NCBI GenBank assembly: GCA_027064525.1 | Contig: JAMOPJ010000052.1 | Span: 1-64,000 of the forward strand | Source of the DNA: Archaeoglobaceae archaeon | Lineage (GTDB): Archaea; Halobacteriota; Archaeoglobi; Archaeoglobales; Archaeoglobaceae | Direction: 5' to 3' | Length of the DNA: 64,000 nucleotides | Part shown: positions 46,300 to 54,559 of the stretch, piece after piece | Numbering within the stretch: the stretch's first letter is position 1 | How the letters are laid out: each line of letters begins with the position of its first letter | Notes under the pieces: generated by a model | The model's database searches: none | What the model saw: the letters and a program-made list of their open reading frames with translations, nothing else | What the model was told of the DNA's origin: nothing | Made by a program: the position numbers and the translations under genes

Positions 46300-46519
46300 A
46301 GACCACTCTTTTCATCTTCTCCATGATGTCTAACAGCTTCCTTTCAAAATTTATGGCATCTTCGAGCAAATCCCCAAGTTCGAACTCCTCGATCTCATCC
46401 TTCATCTCTGGATGAGAGCTTATGAAATCCTCCAAGCACGTTATTATCGACCTTATGTCGCCGTAAGCTTCGTTCAGCAACGCGAGCATCAGCATTATTC
46501 TTGCCTTCCGATCGAACAT
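46292..46519 (-). CDS. Small hypothetical helical protein
   Basis: 75 aa from ATG 46519, chosen because GGGAGGTGGGTGT directly precedes it; an in-frame upstream start would put that ribosome site inside the gene. The product is acidic and helical (SHPEMKDEIEEFELGDLLEDAINFERKLLDIMEKM), with no membrane segment, and no family recognised. Overlaps the GT2 gene start by eight bases, hence operonic. Confidence 0.65.
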   Translation of the reverse strand: MFDRKARIMLMLALLNEAYGDIRSIITCLEDFISSHPEMKDEIEEFELGDLLEDAINFERKLLDIMEKMKRVVYE

Positions 46520-46575
46520 ACACCCACCTCCCGGCTCTTTCAATTCGTTAGCTCCGACTCAGCTCGTAGGGACGA

Positions 46576-47589
46576 TCAGGCGGTCGCCTTCTTCCAGAAG
46601 GAAGGGTAAGTTCCCCTTTCCATTATGACTCTTGTAACATCCACAACTATCCCACTCCTAACCTTTAGCATGTCCTCGGCATCCATCAGCGCCTTACCTA
46701 AAGCCACCAATTCGTTCTTCAGAGTGAATATAGCAACTAAGCCATCCTTCTTCACAGTTTTCTCTATGTAGAGAACGCCTTTCGCAGTTAAGTCCGCTCC
46801 ATGGCAGATGGCATCCACTGCGGTATCCTTTATCACGATCTTTGGGACGTTTATCACCGCCAGCTCCATCGGCTTTATTATCTGTCTCAGATACTTTTCC
46901 TCTCCTTCCTCCCTCCACATCACGTATGCGTCGAGGAGATCGTGCAACGTGTAGCATATGCTCTCGTCGAATATCCCCGTCCTCGTTCTCCTCAGCTCTT
47001 GCATGTGAGCCCCACAACCCAGAACTTCCCCAATGTCGGTGCAGAGCTTTCTGATGTATGTCCCAGCTTCGGTTGTAACCTTAAAGAGAACGTCCCTCCC
47101 TTCTATTTCAAGTATCTCTATCTTGTAGATCGTTCTAACTCTCAGCCTCTTCTTAACCGCAGATTTGAGAGGAGGTCGCTGGTATATCTTGCCTTCGAAT
47201 AGCTTGAGAACTCTCTCAACCTCTTCCCTTCTCACGTCCCCGTGCAATCTCATGAGACAAACGTATTCCTTCTCCGAACCCTGCAGAATTCTAACCAATT
47301 TCGTAGCATCTTCGATCATTATCGGCAGAACACCCGTAACCCTCGGATCCAAAGTTCCGGTGTGGCCGGTCTTCTGAACGTTCAGAATCCTCCTAACCCA
47401 GACCACTACCTCGTGACTGCTCGGCCCCATCGGCTTGTCTATGACGACGAAACCCTTTCGGATGTATTCCTCCATAGGTCGATTGAAAGGATAACAGCCG
47501 TAGCTCTCATCCGTGCTACCCTCTTCCTTAACGTAAAACCTTTCTTCGAAGTCCTTCTCCTTCGTTATGTCTTTGGTGAGTATTTTCAT
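46576..47589 (-). CDS. cbf5: Cbf5, pseudouridine synthase of H/ACA RNPs and tRNA
   Basis: 337 aa. VIDKPMGPSSHEVVVWVRR and the catalytic-Asp motif GHTGTLDPRVTGVLP are visible, followed by KSAVKKRLRVRTIY and a C-terminal PUA domain (residues ~245-325, LTAKGVLYIEKTVKKDGLVAIF). It catalyses uridine isomerisation in rRNA with guide RNAs, and position 55 of tRNA. A TTTTTAAAT element about 25-30 bases before the ATG suggests a nearly leaderless transcript. Confidence 0.94.
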   Translation of the reverse strand: MKILTKDITKEKDFEERFYVKEEGSTDESYGCYPFNRPMEEYIRKGFVVIDKPMGPSSHEVVVWVRRILNVQKTGHTGTLDPRVTGVLPIMIEDATKLVRILQGSEKEYVCLMRLHGDVRREEVERVLKLFEGKIYQRPPLKSAVKKRLRVRTIYKIEILEIEGRDVLFKVTTEAGTYIRKLCTDIGEVLGCGAHMQELRRTRTGIFDESICYTLHDLLDAYVMWREEGEEKYLRQIIKPMELAVINVPKIVIKDTAVDAICHGADLTAKGVLYIEKTVKKDGLVAIFTLKNELVALGKALMDAEDMLKVRSGIVVDVTRVIMERGTYPSFWKKATA

Positions 47590-47984
47590 GCTCAGAAGAT
47601 CGACTCCTAAACGATTTAAAAATTGTGTGATCGTTGAAGCTAACGGATGGTATTTCTTGCTTCACCAAGAAAACGCACCATAGATCGGGTCTTTCGATAC
47701 TATCTATCTAAACAATCTTTATTCTCCTACTGGCTTTCACTCGCTTCACTCTTAAGTTTACAGTAATAATATTTTTTAGCTGTGACCCACCAGATAAGAT
47801 GCGAAGCCTCTCCTGTTCCACCTACTTTTAACAGAACATTCAGTTCAATAGGACTCTTTATCCGATGGACTGTATCTCTATTATTTAATGTACGTATCCC
47901 CTTGGTCAAGCAATATTTTATAACAATTGCAGTCGTCGTAAGGTCTAGGAGATTGCAAAGTGAGAGATTAAAAGGGTGGAACAT
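47590..47984. other. 395-base region without a confident gene; possible small membrane-protein remnant on minus strand
   Basis: The left end holds the cbf5 promoter. On the minus strand a frame is open from ATG 47984 to 47727 (85 codons). It carries NLLDLTTTAIVIKY and later IELNVLLKVGG, patterns resembling DUF5658-type small membrane proteins (compare NILDLVTTVYAI in the gene at 60736), but the second half is not very hydrophobic and no ribosome site is seen. On the plus strand TTTTATA at ~47914 may be the ATPase-gene promoter. Direct tests for an expressed gene are lacking. Confidence 0.35.
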
Positions 47985-49052
47985 ATGATCACTAAAATAT
48001 ATATCAAAAATTACAAATCCATTGAAAAGGCAGAGTTGGAACTCTCAAAGGTCAACGTTTTAATTGGGCCAAACGGAAGTGGTAAGAGTTCCGTTTTAGA
48101 ATGTGTTGAACATTTTAGACGAGCCATTGAGAGTGGATATTCCAGTACTGGCGAGTATAGTAAAGGACACTATATTGAAAGAGGAACCATTACACCTATG
48201 TTAATACCCCATTTCAAGTATGTAGTGTTTCAGCACGATGAAAGTAGACATATAATCATAAAATTAGATTTGAATTTAAATATAAATGATCAAATATATC
48301 AAGCATACTATACTTTGCAAATATCTCCATCTCTGACACAATTTCACTTTGAAACAGAGGGTTTTACCGATAGTATACCTAAACTGAAGGAAATCTTAAC
48401 TATTTTAATACTTTGGTCTAATAGAAAGATTCCCAGAGCTTTGAGAGGAGTATTTGCAGATGTCCACAAGATTAACGTAACAAACGCTCATCAACTATTT
48501 TACTACACATGCTACAGGTCTGAGTTTAAGGAAAACATCCAAATTGTTAAAGATTTCTACGCAAAATACGGTCTTCACGATATTAGATGGGTTCCCACTG
48601 CAGAAGAGCAATACGAAATAATTGCCACTACCGATGAGGGAGTTGACGTAAATCTGGCGGATGTAGGTTCGGGTTTGAACGCTCTATTCCCTATCGTTGT
48701 AGCATTGGCATTCTATCCAGAAAACAGCACAATATTTATCGAGCATCCAGAGATGCATTTGCATCCTAAACTTCAATACGAATTAGCAGAATTTCTTCTC
48801 GATGTTTCGAAGAAAAGAAATTATCAGCTTGTTCTAGAAACTCACTCCGAACACCTACTCTACGGACTACTAAATGCCGTAGCAAGGAAAGAGCTTGAAT
48901 CAGAAAACTTAACGATATACTCGGCAAGAAAAGAGCGAGGAAGATCGATCTTCGAAAAGCTGAAGGTTTATGAAGATGGTAGCGTTGAAGGGAACCTTCA
49001 AGACTTTCTTGAAGCAGATATCGACGCATTCTTGGATTTCCTAAAAGCTTAG
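47985..49052 (+). CDS. OLD-like / AAA_21 family ATPase
   Basis: 355 aa. ABC-type ATPase fold: KIYIKNYKSIEKAELELSKVNVLIGPNGSGKSSVLE (Walker A), a helical insertion (~90-215), a signature-like ADVGSGLNALFPIV, Walker B variant IFIEHPEMHLHPKLQ and VLETHSEHLLYGLL. No nuclease (Toprim) domain is attached. Start ATG 47985, five bases after GGGTGG; the frame continues to GTG 47976. It is followed eight bases later by a decayed PIN-domain gene with AGGTGA ribosome site. Such ATPases often drive nucleases in defence systems, so a linked ATPase-nuclease pair is inferred. Confidence 0.85.
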   Translation: MITKIYIKNYKSIEKAELELSKVNVLIGPNGSGKSSVLECVEHFRRAIESGYSSTGEYSKGHYIERGTITPMLIPHFKYVVFQHDESRHIIIKLDLNLNINDQIYQAYYTLQISPSLTQFHFETEGFTDSIPKLKEILTILILWSNRKIPRALRGVFADVHKINVTNAHQLFYYTCYRSEFKENIQIVKDFYAKYGLHDIRWVPTAEEQYEIIATTDEGVDVNLADVGSGLNALFPIVVALAFYPENSTIFIEHPEMHLHPKLQYELAEFLLDVSKKRNYQLVLETHSEHLLYGLLNAVARKELESENLTIYSARKERGRSIFEKLKVYEDGSVEGNLQDFLEADIDAFLDFLKA

Positions 49053-49060
49053 GTGAAAGT

Positions 49061-49529
49061 ATGATCGTTGTTGTCATCGATACGTGTGTTCTAAGGCGGG
49101 CGTTAGAGTACGAAAAGTCTATAAAAACCGATGATGAAAGCCAGCAAGCTCATCGCTAGGCTGTTGCAAAGAAAAGATGTCGTTTTCGTTGCCAATTCGG
49201 AAACCAAGCGAGAGTATTACAACCACCTTGAAAGTCTAAAGAAAGAACTCGCTAAGATGAGAATCCATCCCCAAAGCTTTGGACTTCTAAGAGCATTGAT
49301 GCCAAAGCTTAGAACGGTTCTGGATGAAAACCACAGCTTTGAGTTCGCTGGAGAACCGATCGGTAGAAAGGACTACCATCTGCTAAATTCTGCTAAAGTC
49401 CGGTGCGTTGATGTTTAAACAGACATTTACCTTAGTTCTAACATTTGCCAGAGATGTATATCGTGGAAAGGAAGCCAAAAATGGAAAAGGTGTAAGAATT
49501 CTCATAATAAACCTAGCCAAAGCCTCTAG
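49061..49529 (+). pseudogene. Decayed PIN-domain nuclease gene (multiple frameshifts)
   Basis: Begins with AGGTGA then ATG 49061. Reading three frames in turn gives IVVVIDTCVLRRALEYEKS (first Asp), then from ~49131 ANSETKREYYNHL (conserved Glu) and EPIGRKDYHLLNSA (third acidic residue), then from ~49390 LKSGALMF, then from ~49419 TDIYLSSN (fourth acidic site). The pattern is a PIN domain with acidic metal ligands in order, broken by at least three indels; the longest intact piece is 49131-49418. The indels could partly be sequencing errors, but several in one short gene favour decay. It shares an operon with the ATPase upstream. Confidence 0.7.
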
Positions 49530-49603
49530 CATCGATGCTTTCTTCAATTAATAGACTCTCCATAATTCATTCTCATCAGATGCCTTTTTTAGTGAAATTC
49601 GAT

Positions 49604-50659
49604 TTAAGCGATTTCAGTTTTACTCAAAACTACCTCGAACTCATCCTTTGAGGGATTAACATCTTCCAAAATGGTATATCTTCTCTTTCGAATGTTCTTG
49701 GCGAACATCAACGCTTCGAGCACCTGCTCCTTCGTTAGTCCTATCTCTTTAGCAGTCGTCGGAGCCTGTATCTTCTCCAAGGACATCTTTATGAGCTCCC
49801 AGTCGCCTTCGCCGTAATGTTTTTCGTGCAGATACTCCATGATGATCGTGCCCAAAGCGACCTGCTCGCCGTGAGTTCCGTTACCATAGCCGAGGATATC
49901 CAAAGCGTGGCTGAACTTATGCTCCGAACCACTTGCCGGTCTGCTACTCTTAACGAGTGAAATTGCAACCCCGCTGAGTATGAGCCCTCTCACGAGCATC
50001 TCCAAATGATTTCTCAAATCAAGCTTCTCTGCACTCATCAGCATGAAATTGGCTGGCATTATCGCCATGCTCGCTGCAACTTCGTTGAACTCCTCTCCAA
50101 TCTTATCCCTTGCGAGCTTCCAGTCTTTCACGGCTACGACGTTCGAAATGAGATCACCGTAGCCCGAACGAAGCAACCTAATCGGGCTGTGCCTCAGAAT
50201 GGTCAGATCGGCCAAGACAGCTGTTGGAGGATCTACGAGTATCGATACCGCTTTTCCGTTCTCCTTAAAGCTCGCTACCGGAGAGGCTATTCCGTCGTGA
50301 GATGCGACCGTGGGTATGCTTATGAAAGGAACACTTAGCTCAGATGCCACAACTTTGGCAATATCTAAGACCTTCCCTCCACCTATCCCGATAACACCGT
50401 CAATATCCGCGTATCCTATGGAGACGACTATGTTTTTCGCGATCTCCATGCTCGAATCCTTAACGAAGAATTTGTTCGATATAAAATCGGATATCTTCCC
50501 CTCGATCTTTCTCCCAGCGACCTCGTAGGACTTCTTTCCGGTGATCAGTATTGCCGAAGAGATCTGAAGCCTCTTCAGAATGTCCGCTACCTTCTTTCTT
50601 GCGCTCTCGCTTATTTCAACTATCAGCGGGATCTCGACGCTTCTACTGAACTTCACCAT
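49604..50659 (-). CDS. egsA: sn-Glycerol-1-phosphate dehydrogenase
   Basis: 351 aa. Reduces dihydroxyacetone phosphate to sn-glycerol-1-phosphate, the archaeal lipid backbone. Family marks: IGIGGGKVLDIAKVVA (NAD-binding), FISIPTVASHDGIASPVAS, RSGYGDLISN, and metal-ligand His in SEHKFSHAL and GNGTHGEQVALGT. Start ATG 50659; its 5' end overlaps the htpX gene by seven bases. Supplies ether-lipid synthesis together with the GGPP synthase gene elsewhere in the window. Confidence 0.94.
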   Translation of the reverse strand: MVKFSRSVEIPLIVEISESARKKVADILKRLQISSAILITGKKSYEVAGRKIEGKISDFISNKFFVKDSSMEIAKNIVVSIGYADIDGVIGIGGGKVLDIAKVVASELSVPFISIPTVASHDGIASPVASFKENGKAVSILVDPPTAVLADLTILRHSPIRLLRSGYGDLISNVVAVKDWKLARDKIGEEFNEVAASMAIMPANFMLMSAEKLDLRNHLEMLVRGLILSGVAISLVKSSRPASGSEHKFSHALDILGYGNGTHGEQVALGTIIMEYLHEKHYGEGDWELIKMSLEKIQAPTTAKEIGLTKEQVLEALMFAKNIRKRRYTILEDVNPSKDEFEVVLSKTEIA

Positions 50660-51540
50660 ATCCCCATTTCCATAGCTATCCTCTTCAGTCTCTCTATCCT
50701 TTTCTCAACCGGCGGATGGGTTGAGAACAGCGATGCAATTGTCTCTCCGCTGATGGCCGGGATTATGAAGAATGCATTTAACCCTTCGATCTCCTTCTTG
50801 TATTCGGGCGGTATGAGATCCATCCTTCCGCTGATCTTGGCCAAAGCGGATATGAGAGCTTGCGGTTTCCTAGTGAGTATCGCACTCCCAGTGTCGGCAG
50901 CGAACTCTCTGTATCTGCTCAACGCGAGCATTAGTAGTGTGCTTATCAGCCAGACGATCATCGAGATCAGGAAGAGGGCTATTCCGATTGCGGCGCTATT
51001 CTCTCTTCTATCGTCTCCGAACATTCCCATGAACATCGCGTATCTGGCTACGAACCAAGCTACCGTCGCTATGAAACTCGCGATCGTCATTATCGCAACG
51101 TCTCTGTTCTTGATATGGCTCAGCTCGTGACCTAAGACTGCTTCTATCTCATCCCAGTTCAGGGTTTTGAGTAATCCGGTGGTTACCGCTACAACCGCAC
51201 TGCTTGGACTTCTACCAGTTGCGAAGGCGTTTGGAACTGGCGAATTAACGATGGCTATCTTTGGCATAGGCAGATTCGCTCTCTGACAGAGTTTTCTAAC
51301 TATCGCATGGAGTTCTGGAGCTTCATGCTCATCGACTATCCTCGCTCCGGTGCTGAGTAAAACTATCTTGTCCGAGAAGTAGAACTGGATGAAGAGCATA
51401 AGACCGGCTATTATCATTATATAGGTCAGAGGGAATCCTACGATGTAGAGTAGTGTTATGAATCCCAAGTATATGACTGCGAGTAGGAACATCGTTATGA
51501 CCATCCTTATCGTTAGACCCCAGTCCCTTATCCAGTTCAT
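50653..51540 (-). CDS. htpX: HtpX-like membrane zinc metalloprotease
   Basis: 295 aa. N-terminal membrane hairpin (MFLLAVIYLGFITLLYIVGF), catalytic HELSH at residues 138-142 (HELSHIKNRDVAIM), a second membrane pair, and the third ligand region AADTGSAILTRKP. Degrades damaged membrane proteins. A TATATA box (51561-51572, minus strand) about 25 bases before the ATG indicates a leaderless transcript. Forms an operon with egsA (7-base overlap). Confidence 0.92.
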   Translation of the reverse strand: MNWIRDWGLTIRMVITMFLLAVIYLGFITLLYIVGFPLTYIMIIAGLMLFIQFYFSDKIVLLSTGARIVDEHEAPELHAIVRKLCQRANLPMPKIAIVNSPVPNAFATGRSPSSAVVAVTTGLLKTLNWDEIEAVLGHELSHIKNRDVAIMTIASFIATVAWFVARYAMFMGMFGDDRRENSAAIGIALFLISMIVWLISTLLMLALSRYREFAADTGSAILTRKPQALISALAKISGRMDLIPPEYKKEIEGLNAFFIIPAISGETIASLFSTHPPVEKRIERLKRIAMEMGIW

Positions 51541-51560
51541 CGCTTTGTGATTTTGCCGGC

Positions 51561-51572
51561 GGATATATAAAG
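51561..51572 (-). promoter_or_regulatory. TATA box of htpX
   Basis: CTTTATATATCC on the minus strand, 21-32 bases before the htpX ATG, fits an archaeal TATA box giving a nearly leaderless mRNA. Confidence 0.5.
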
Positions 51573-51660
51573 CCTTTTGGGGACTTGATAACGATGGACA
51601 GAGAGCTTTCCTAAGTATTGAGCTCTATCTTTGAAGAGTTCTCGCTCGACCTTGAGCTAT

Positions 51661-52671
51661 CTATAAAAGTTCCTTAGGTATCACGTAGATCGATTCGTCG
51701 TGCTCCACAACGAAAACCAGATCTCCGGGCTTCAGCTCTGCTTTCGGTTTCTTCGCCTGAACAACCTCCTGCGTAACGGGATGCAGAACCTCCACAACAA
51801 ACTCATCACAGCTTATCACTACGCTCTCCTTGACCTCACCTCTCCTCGCTATCAACTTAGGATTTCTCAGATTGATCGTCTCTCCGCTCTCAAGAGAGAC
51901 CGCTTTGCCCAATCTTTGGCTCGTAACGATACATATCCTGCCGTTTTCTTCGACGACATCTCCCTTCCTGTAAGCAGGCAATCTGACGGCGTATGTGAAT
52001 CTGTAAACGTCTTGCCCGTCTCTTCTCGTGTGTATCTTCTTACTTTCTATGATTTTGCCTCCGAGTTCTTCGGCTATGAGTCTCGAGATCTTTCTGCCTA
52101 TGTTCCTGTCTCCGAAGTAATAATCTATTCCCTCCTTCCTTTCGACGATTTTGCTTATGAAGGCCTTTTGATTCTCCTTCTCCCTCTCGAGAACCCTTAT
52201 GATTATGTTTCTGACGACTTCTAACTCTTCTTCGCTTATCTCTCTGTCATCAGCTCTTATTTGAACGATGGATTCGTAGTATCCTCCCGCCTCTCTGCTA
52301 CATCTCTTGCAAACCTCTCTCTTCACCCTAACCTCTACAACCTTCTTGGCGCGGACAAACTTACCGTCGAGCAGACCTTCAAGCTTAACGACAAATCTTC
52401 CAACCTCTCCTCTCGTGAGCGGAGACACGAAAACGTCTTCAACCTCAAATTCTGGGAGAACCCTTAAAGAGGAGTAAATCGCATCTACGAGAGCGTCTTC
52501 AAACGATATCTCCTTCCACTTACCCTTTATCTTGAAGAACCCACATCTCGGACATTTAACGAGTTCGATTATGTCGTCTAACCAGAATATATCTTTCCTC
52601 TCCGCATAGCATTCCGGACACATCTCCAAGTTTCCTTCCATAGGCTTTCCGCACACTGGACATCTCCTCAT
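51661..52671 (-). CDS. NMD3-type ribosome export/biogenesis protein
   Basis: 336 aa from the ATG at 52671. Zinc-binding Cys pairs occur at RCPVCGK, CPECY, VKCPRCG and VCKRCSREAG, as in the NMD3 N-terminal domain, followed by the archaeal NMD3 core and a C-terminal domain (ELKPGDLVFVVEHDES). Eukaryotic NMD3 acts in 60S subunit maturation; the archaeal role is presumed similar. The reading frame stays open upstream into a foreign nuclease gene, but a TATA-like TTTATATA lies ~28 bases before 52671, so the gene is probably leaderless and starts here (an ATG at 52680 is the alternative). Confidence 0.85.
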   Translation of the reverse strand: MRRCPVCGKPMEGNLEMCPECYAERKDIFWLDDIIELVKCPRCGFFKIKGKWKEISFEDALVDAIYSSLRVLPEFEVEDVFVSPLTRGEVGRFVVKLEGLLDGKFVRAKKVVEVRVKREVCKRCSREAGGYYESIVQIRADDREISEEELEVVRNIIIRVLEREKENQKAFISKIVERKEGIDYYFGDRNIGRKISRLIAEELGGKIIESKKIHTRRDGQDVYRFTYAVRLPAYRKGDVVEENGRICIVTSQRLGKAVSLESGETINLRNPKLIARRGEVKESVVISCDEFVVEVLHPVTQEVVQAKKPKAELKPGDLVFVVEHDESIYVIPKELL

Positions 52672-52696
52672 TGCAAACATCGACTTGCGGAGGGGG

Positions 52697-52706
52697 CTAT
52701 ATAAAT
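52697..52706 (-). promoter_or_regulatory. TATA box of nmd3
   Basis: On the minus strand ATTTATATAG is centred about 28 bases upstream of the NMD3 ATG at 52671, arguing against the long upstream fusion frame and for a leaderless transcript. Confidence 0.5.
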
Positions 52707-52714
52707 GTAGTGCC

Positions 52715-52745
52715 AAAGTTTTTATAATTTGGAGCATAATATTTT
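52715..52745. repeat. 31-bp direct repeat, left copy, flanking restriction-modification island
   Basis: Matches 54527-54557 with one mismatch (C52735 versus T54547) in 31 bases. It includes a TTTTTATAATTTGG core that acts as the TATA box of the gene after the right copy. Distance between copies is 1812 bases. Confidence 0.9.
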
Positions 52746-52801
52746 TGCAGTTATATCGTGATGACAATTTGATATTTTTAATGTTATAATTGTAATATAA
52801 T

Positions 52802-53486
52802 TTACTTATTTTCAAAATAATCTTTAACAGTGTCGCAGATCTTTCTATTAGCTCATCGATACTTAAAATTTTACTTCGTTCGATATCCAACCACCTATAT
52901 TCTCCAGAAACTTCGTGGTATATCTCAACTCCGACACCGTTATTGTATTCGCACAAACCTTCAAGTTTATCTAACAAGTGGGCAACTCTGTTTCTCGTTC
53001 CCAGTCTCAATAGCCAAGCGGAATAGAACTTTGGATATGTTTTTTCTATCCATTCTAACCAGCTTCCGACGTTTTGATTGAACTTCCTTTTTAGATCGAT
53101 TGGTGTGTATTTTACCTCCTTTATTCTCTTGTCTATGTCAATGGATATGGGTCTTTCAGGGTATAGCTTACCTCCTCTTCTGTGAGGAGGGCTACCTATC
53201 ATCTTGGCTTCACCAGCAATTATGTAAATATTACCATCCACGAATGCAAAATCTACTTTATGAACATCCGTGTAGCCTCTTAGAGTCATTTCCTTAAGCT
53301 CAACATTGCACTTGGAACGAACGAGAGCTATAATCGTATCTTTGAAGTAGTTTCCCTTTGTCTGTAGATTCCTTCTTCAATACCACCAGACTTTCGAAGC
53401 TCGTCCAACTTTTCAATGATCTCCAACAGCTCATCCTTAATATCCTCAAAATTTAGCCCATTTTTAACTATCCTATTGTTTAACAT
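52802..53486 (-). pseudogene. Restriction endonuclease-like gene (PD-(D/E)xK), frameshifted
   Basis: Starts at ATG 53486, overlapping the methyltransferase stop by 14 bases. Reading MLNNRIVKNGLNFEDIKDEL... the frame is lost near 53360-53372 and continues in another as KGNYFKDTIIALVRSKCNVELKEMTLRGY, including the nuclease core KVDFAFVDG...GEAKMIG (Asp and Glu-x-Lys; E-A-K at 53203-53211). A second shift near 52838-52848 would give ICDTVKDYFENK and a stop at 52802. Both shifts look like single-base losses; restoring two bases gives 687 bp, a multiple of three (228 aa). I infer a type II-like restriction enzyme adjacent to its methyltransferase. Recognition sequence unknown. Confidence 0.72.
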
Positions 53487-54496
53487 CTTCCAACTCCTTA
53501 AGGGCATCCGCATCACCAAATGCTTTAAATGTAGCGTTGGTGAAAATGACCTCCCTCAAAATCCTTCCCTTTGCATATTCGAAGAAGTCTGGATCAACCT
53601 CTATACCGATGCTGTTCCTTCCACATCTTACGGATGCAACGTTGGTCGTTCCAGTTCCCGTAAAAGGATCGAGAACAACATCATCGACAAACGAGAACAT
53701 TCTTATTAGCCGTTCTGCCAATTCCAGCGGAAACGGAGCTGGATGATGCTTTGTTGATTCCCCTCTTATCGTCCAAATCTGTCTGAACCATTCCTTAAAC
53801 TTGTTTTCGGGAATGACACTTAGCTTTCTTTTTATCAAGGATTGTTTTCTGTAACCCGGTTTTCTAAACACGAGTATGAATTCTATATCGTTTTTGATTA
53901 TTGCATTGGGTTCATATGGTTTTCCCAAAAAAACCATTTCCAGAGACTTCTCTTGTAACGTTTGTGATCTTATACCATACTATTGGAGCAAGGTTTTCGA
54001 ATCCTATGCTTATGCATTGACGCTGAATGTCGGCATGAAAAGGAATAACGCTATGCCTACCATGTTTTCGTCTTGAAAGGCATATGTCTCCAACGACAAC
54101 GATCAGCCTTCCTCCCGGAACTAAGACACGATAGCACTCTTTCCAAACTTTATATAGCTCATCAAAAAACGTATTGTAATCCTCCACGACCCCAAGTTGA
54201 CCTTTAACTGGTTTATATTCTTTTAGCGTCCAGTAGGGAGGGGATGTTAGGATTAGATGAACACTTTTACTTTTCATCTTTTTCATCAATTTACGTGCAT
54301 CACCTAAATGTAACTCATGATGAGTAGGAATTTTACTTATAATATCTTCTATTCTTTTAACAACTTTACTATCTTTAGCCAATTGAACTATCTCTTTTTG
54401 AATATTGTCAGAGAATATGTTTTTGCGCAACCATTCTAAATCTTTCTTTAGCAGTTTTGATTCCAAAGTATCTTGAAACGACATATCAGTTGTCAT
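53473..54496 (-). pseudogene. Beta-class DNA methyltransferase (m4C/m6A type), frameshifted at a T7 tract
   Basis: The N-terminal piece (54496 to 53912) has LGDARKLMKKMKSKSVHLILTSPPYWTLKEY, the catalytic motif IV in SPPY form typical of N4-cytosine methyltransferases, and GGRLIVVVGDI. The C-terminal piece (53937 to 53473) has DPFTGTGTTNVASVRCGRNSIGIEVD (SAM-binding motif I). Motif IV before motif I defines the beta class. The two pieces are in frames offset by one at a run of seven T (A7 on the plus strand at 53927-53933); with six T the protein reads GNGFLGKPYEPN continuously. Total length 1024 bases, one more than a multiple of three, supports a single inserted base (340 aa restored). Could be an authentic frameshift or a homopolymer artefact. 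Confidence 0.8.
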
Positions 54497-54526
54497 CTCT
54501 TCAGTCTTAAAACTTTAACTAGCATA

Positions 54527-54557
54527 AAAGTTTTTATAATTTGGAGTATAATATTTT
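54527..54557. repeat. 31-bp direct repeat, right copy, flanking restriction-modification island
   Basis: Same sequence as 52715-52745 except one base. It contains TTTTTATAATTT, which is positioned ~25 bases before the ATG at 54560, the expected TATA-to-start distance for a leaderless gene. Confidence 0.9.
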
Positions 54558-54559
54558 AC

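Noticed and set aside
47641-47760. Right end of an IS605-type element with TnpB tail
   Set aside because: Some residues on the minus strand (VKQEIPSVS) resemble TnpB ends, but there is no transposase core, no left end and no clear hairpin.
51661-53289. A single 542-aa nuclease-NMD3 fusion protein
   Set aside because: The nuclease part is in a frame that follows a frameshift, the junction runs through a promoter-like direct repeat with a TATA box, and NMD3 begins normally at 52671.
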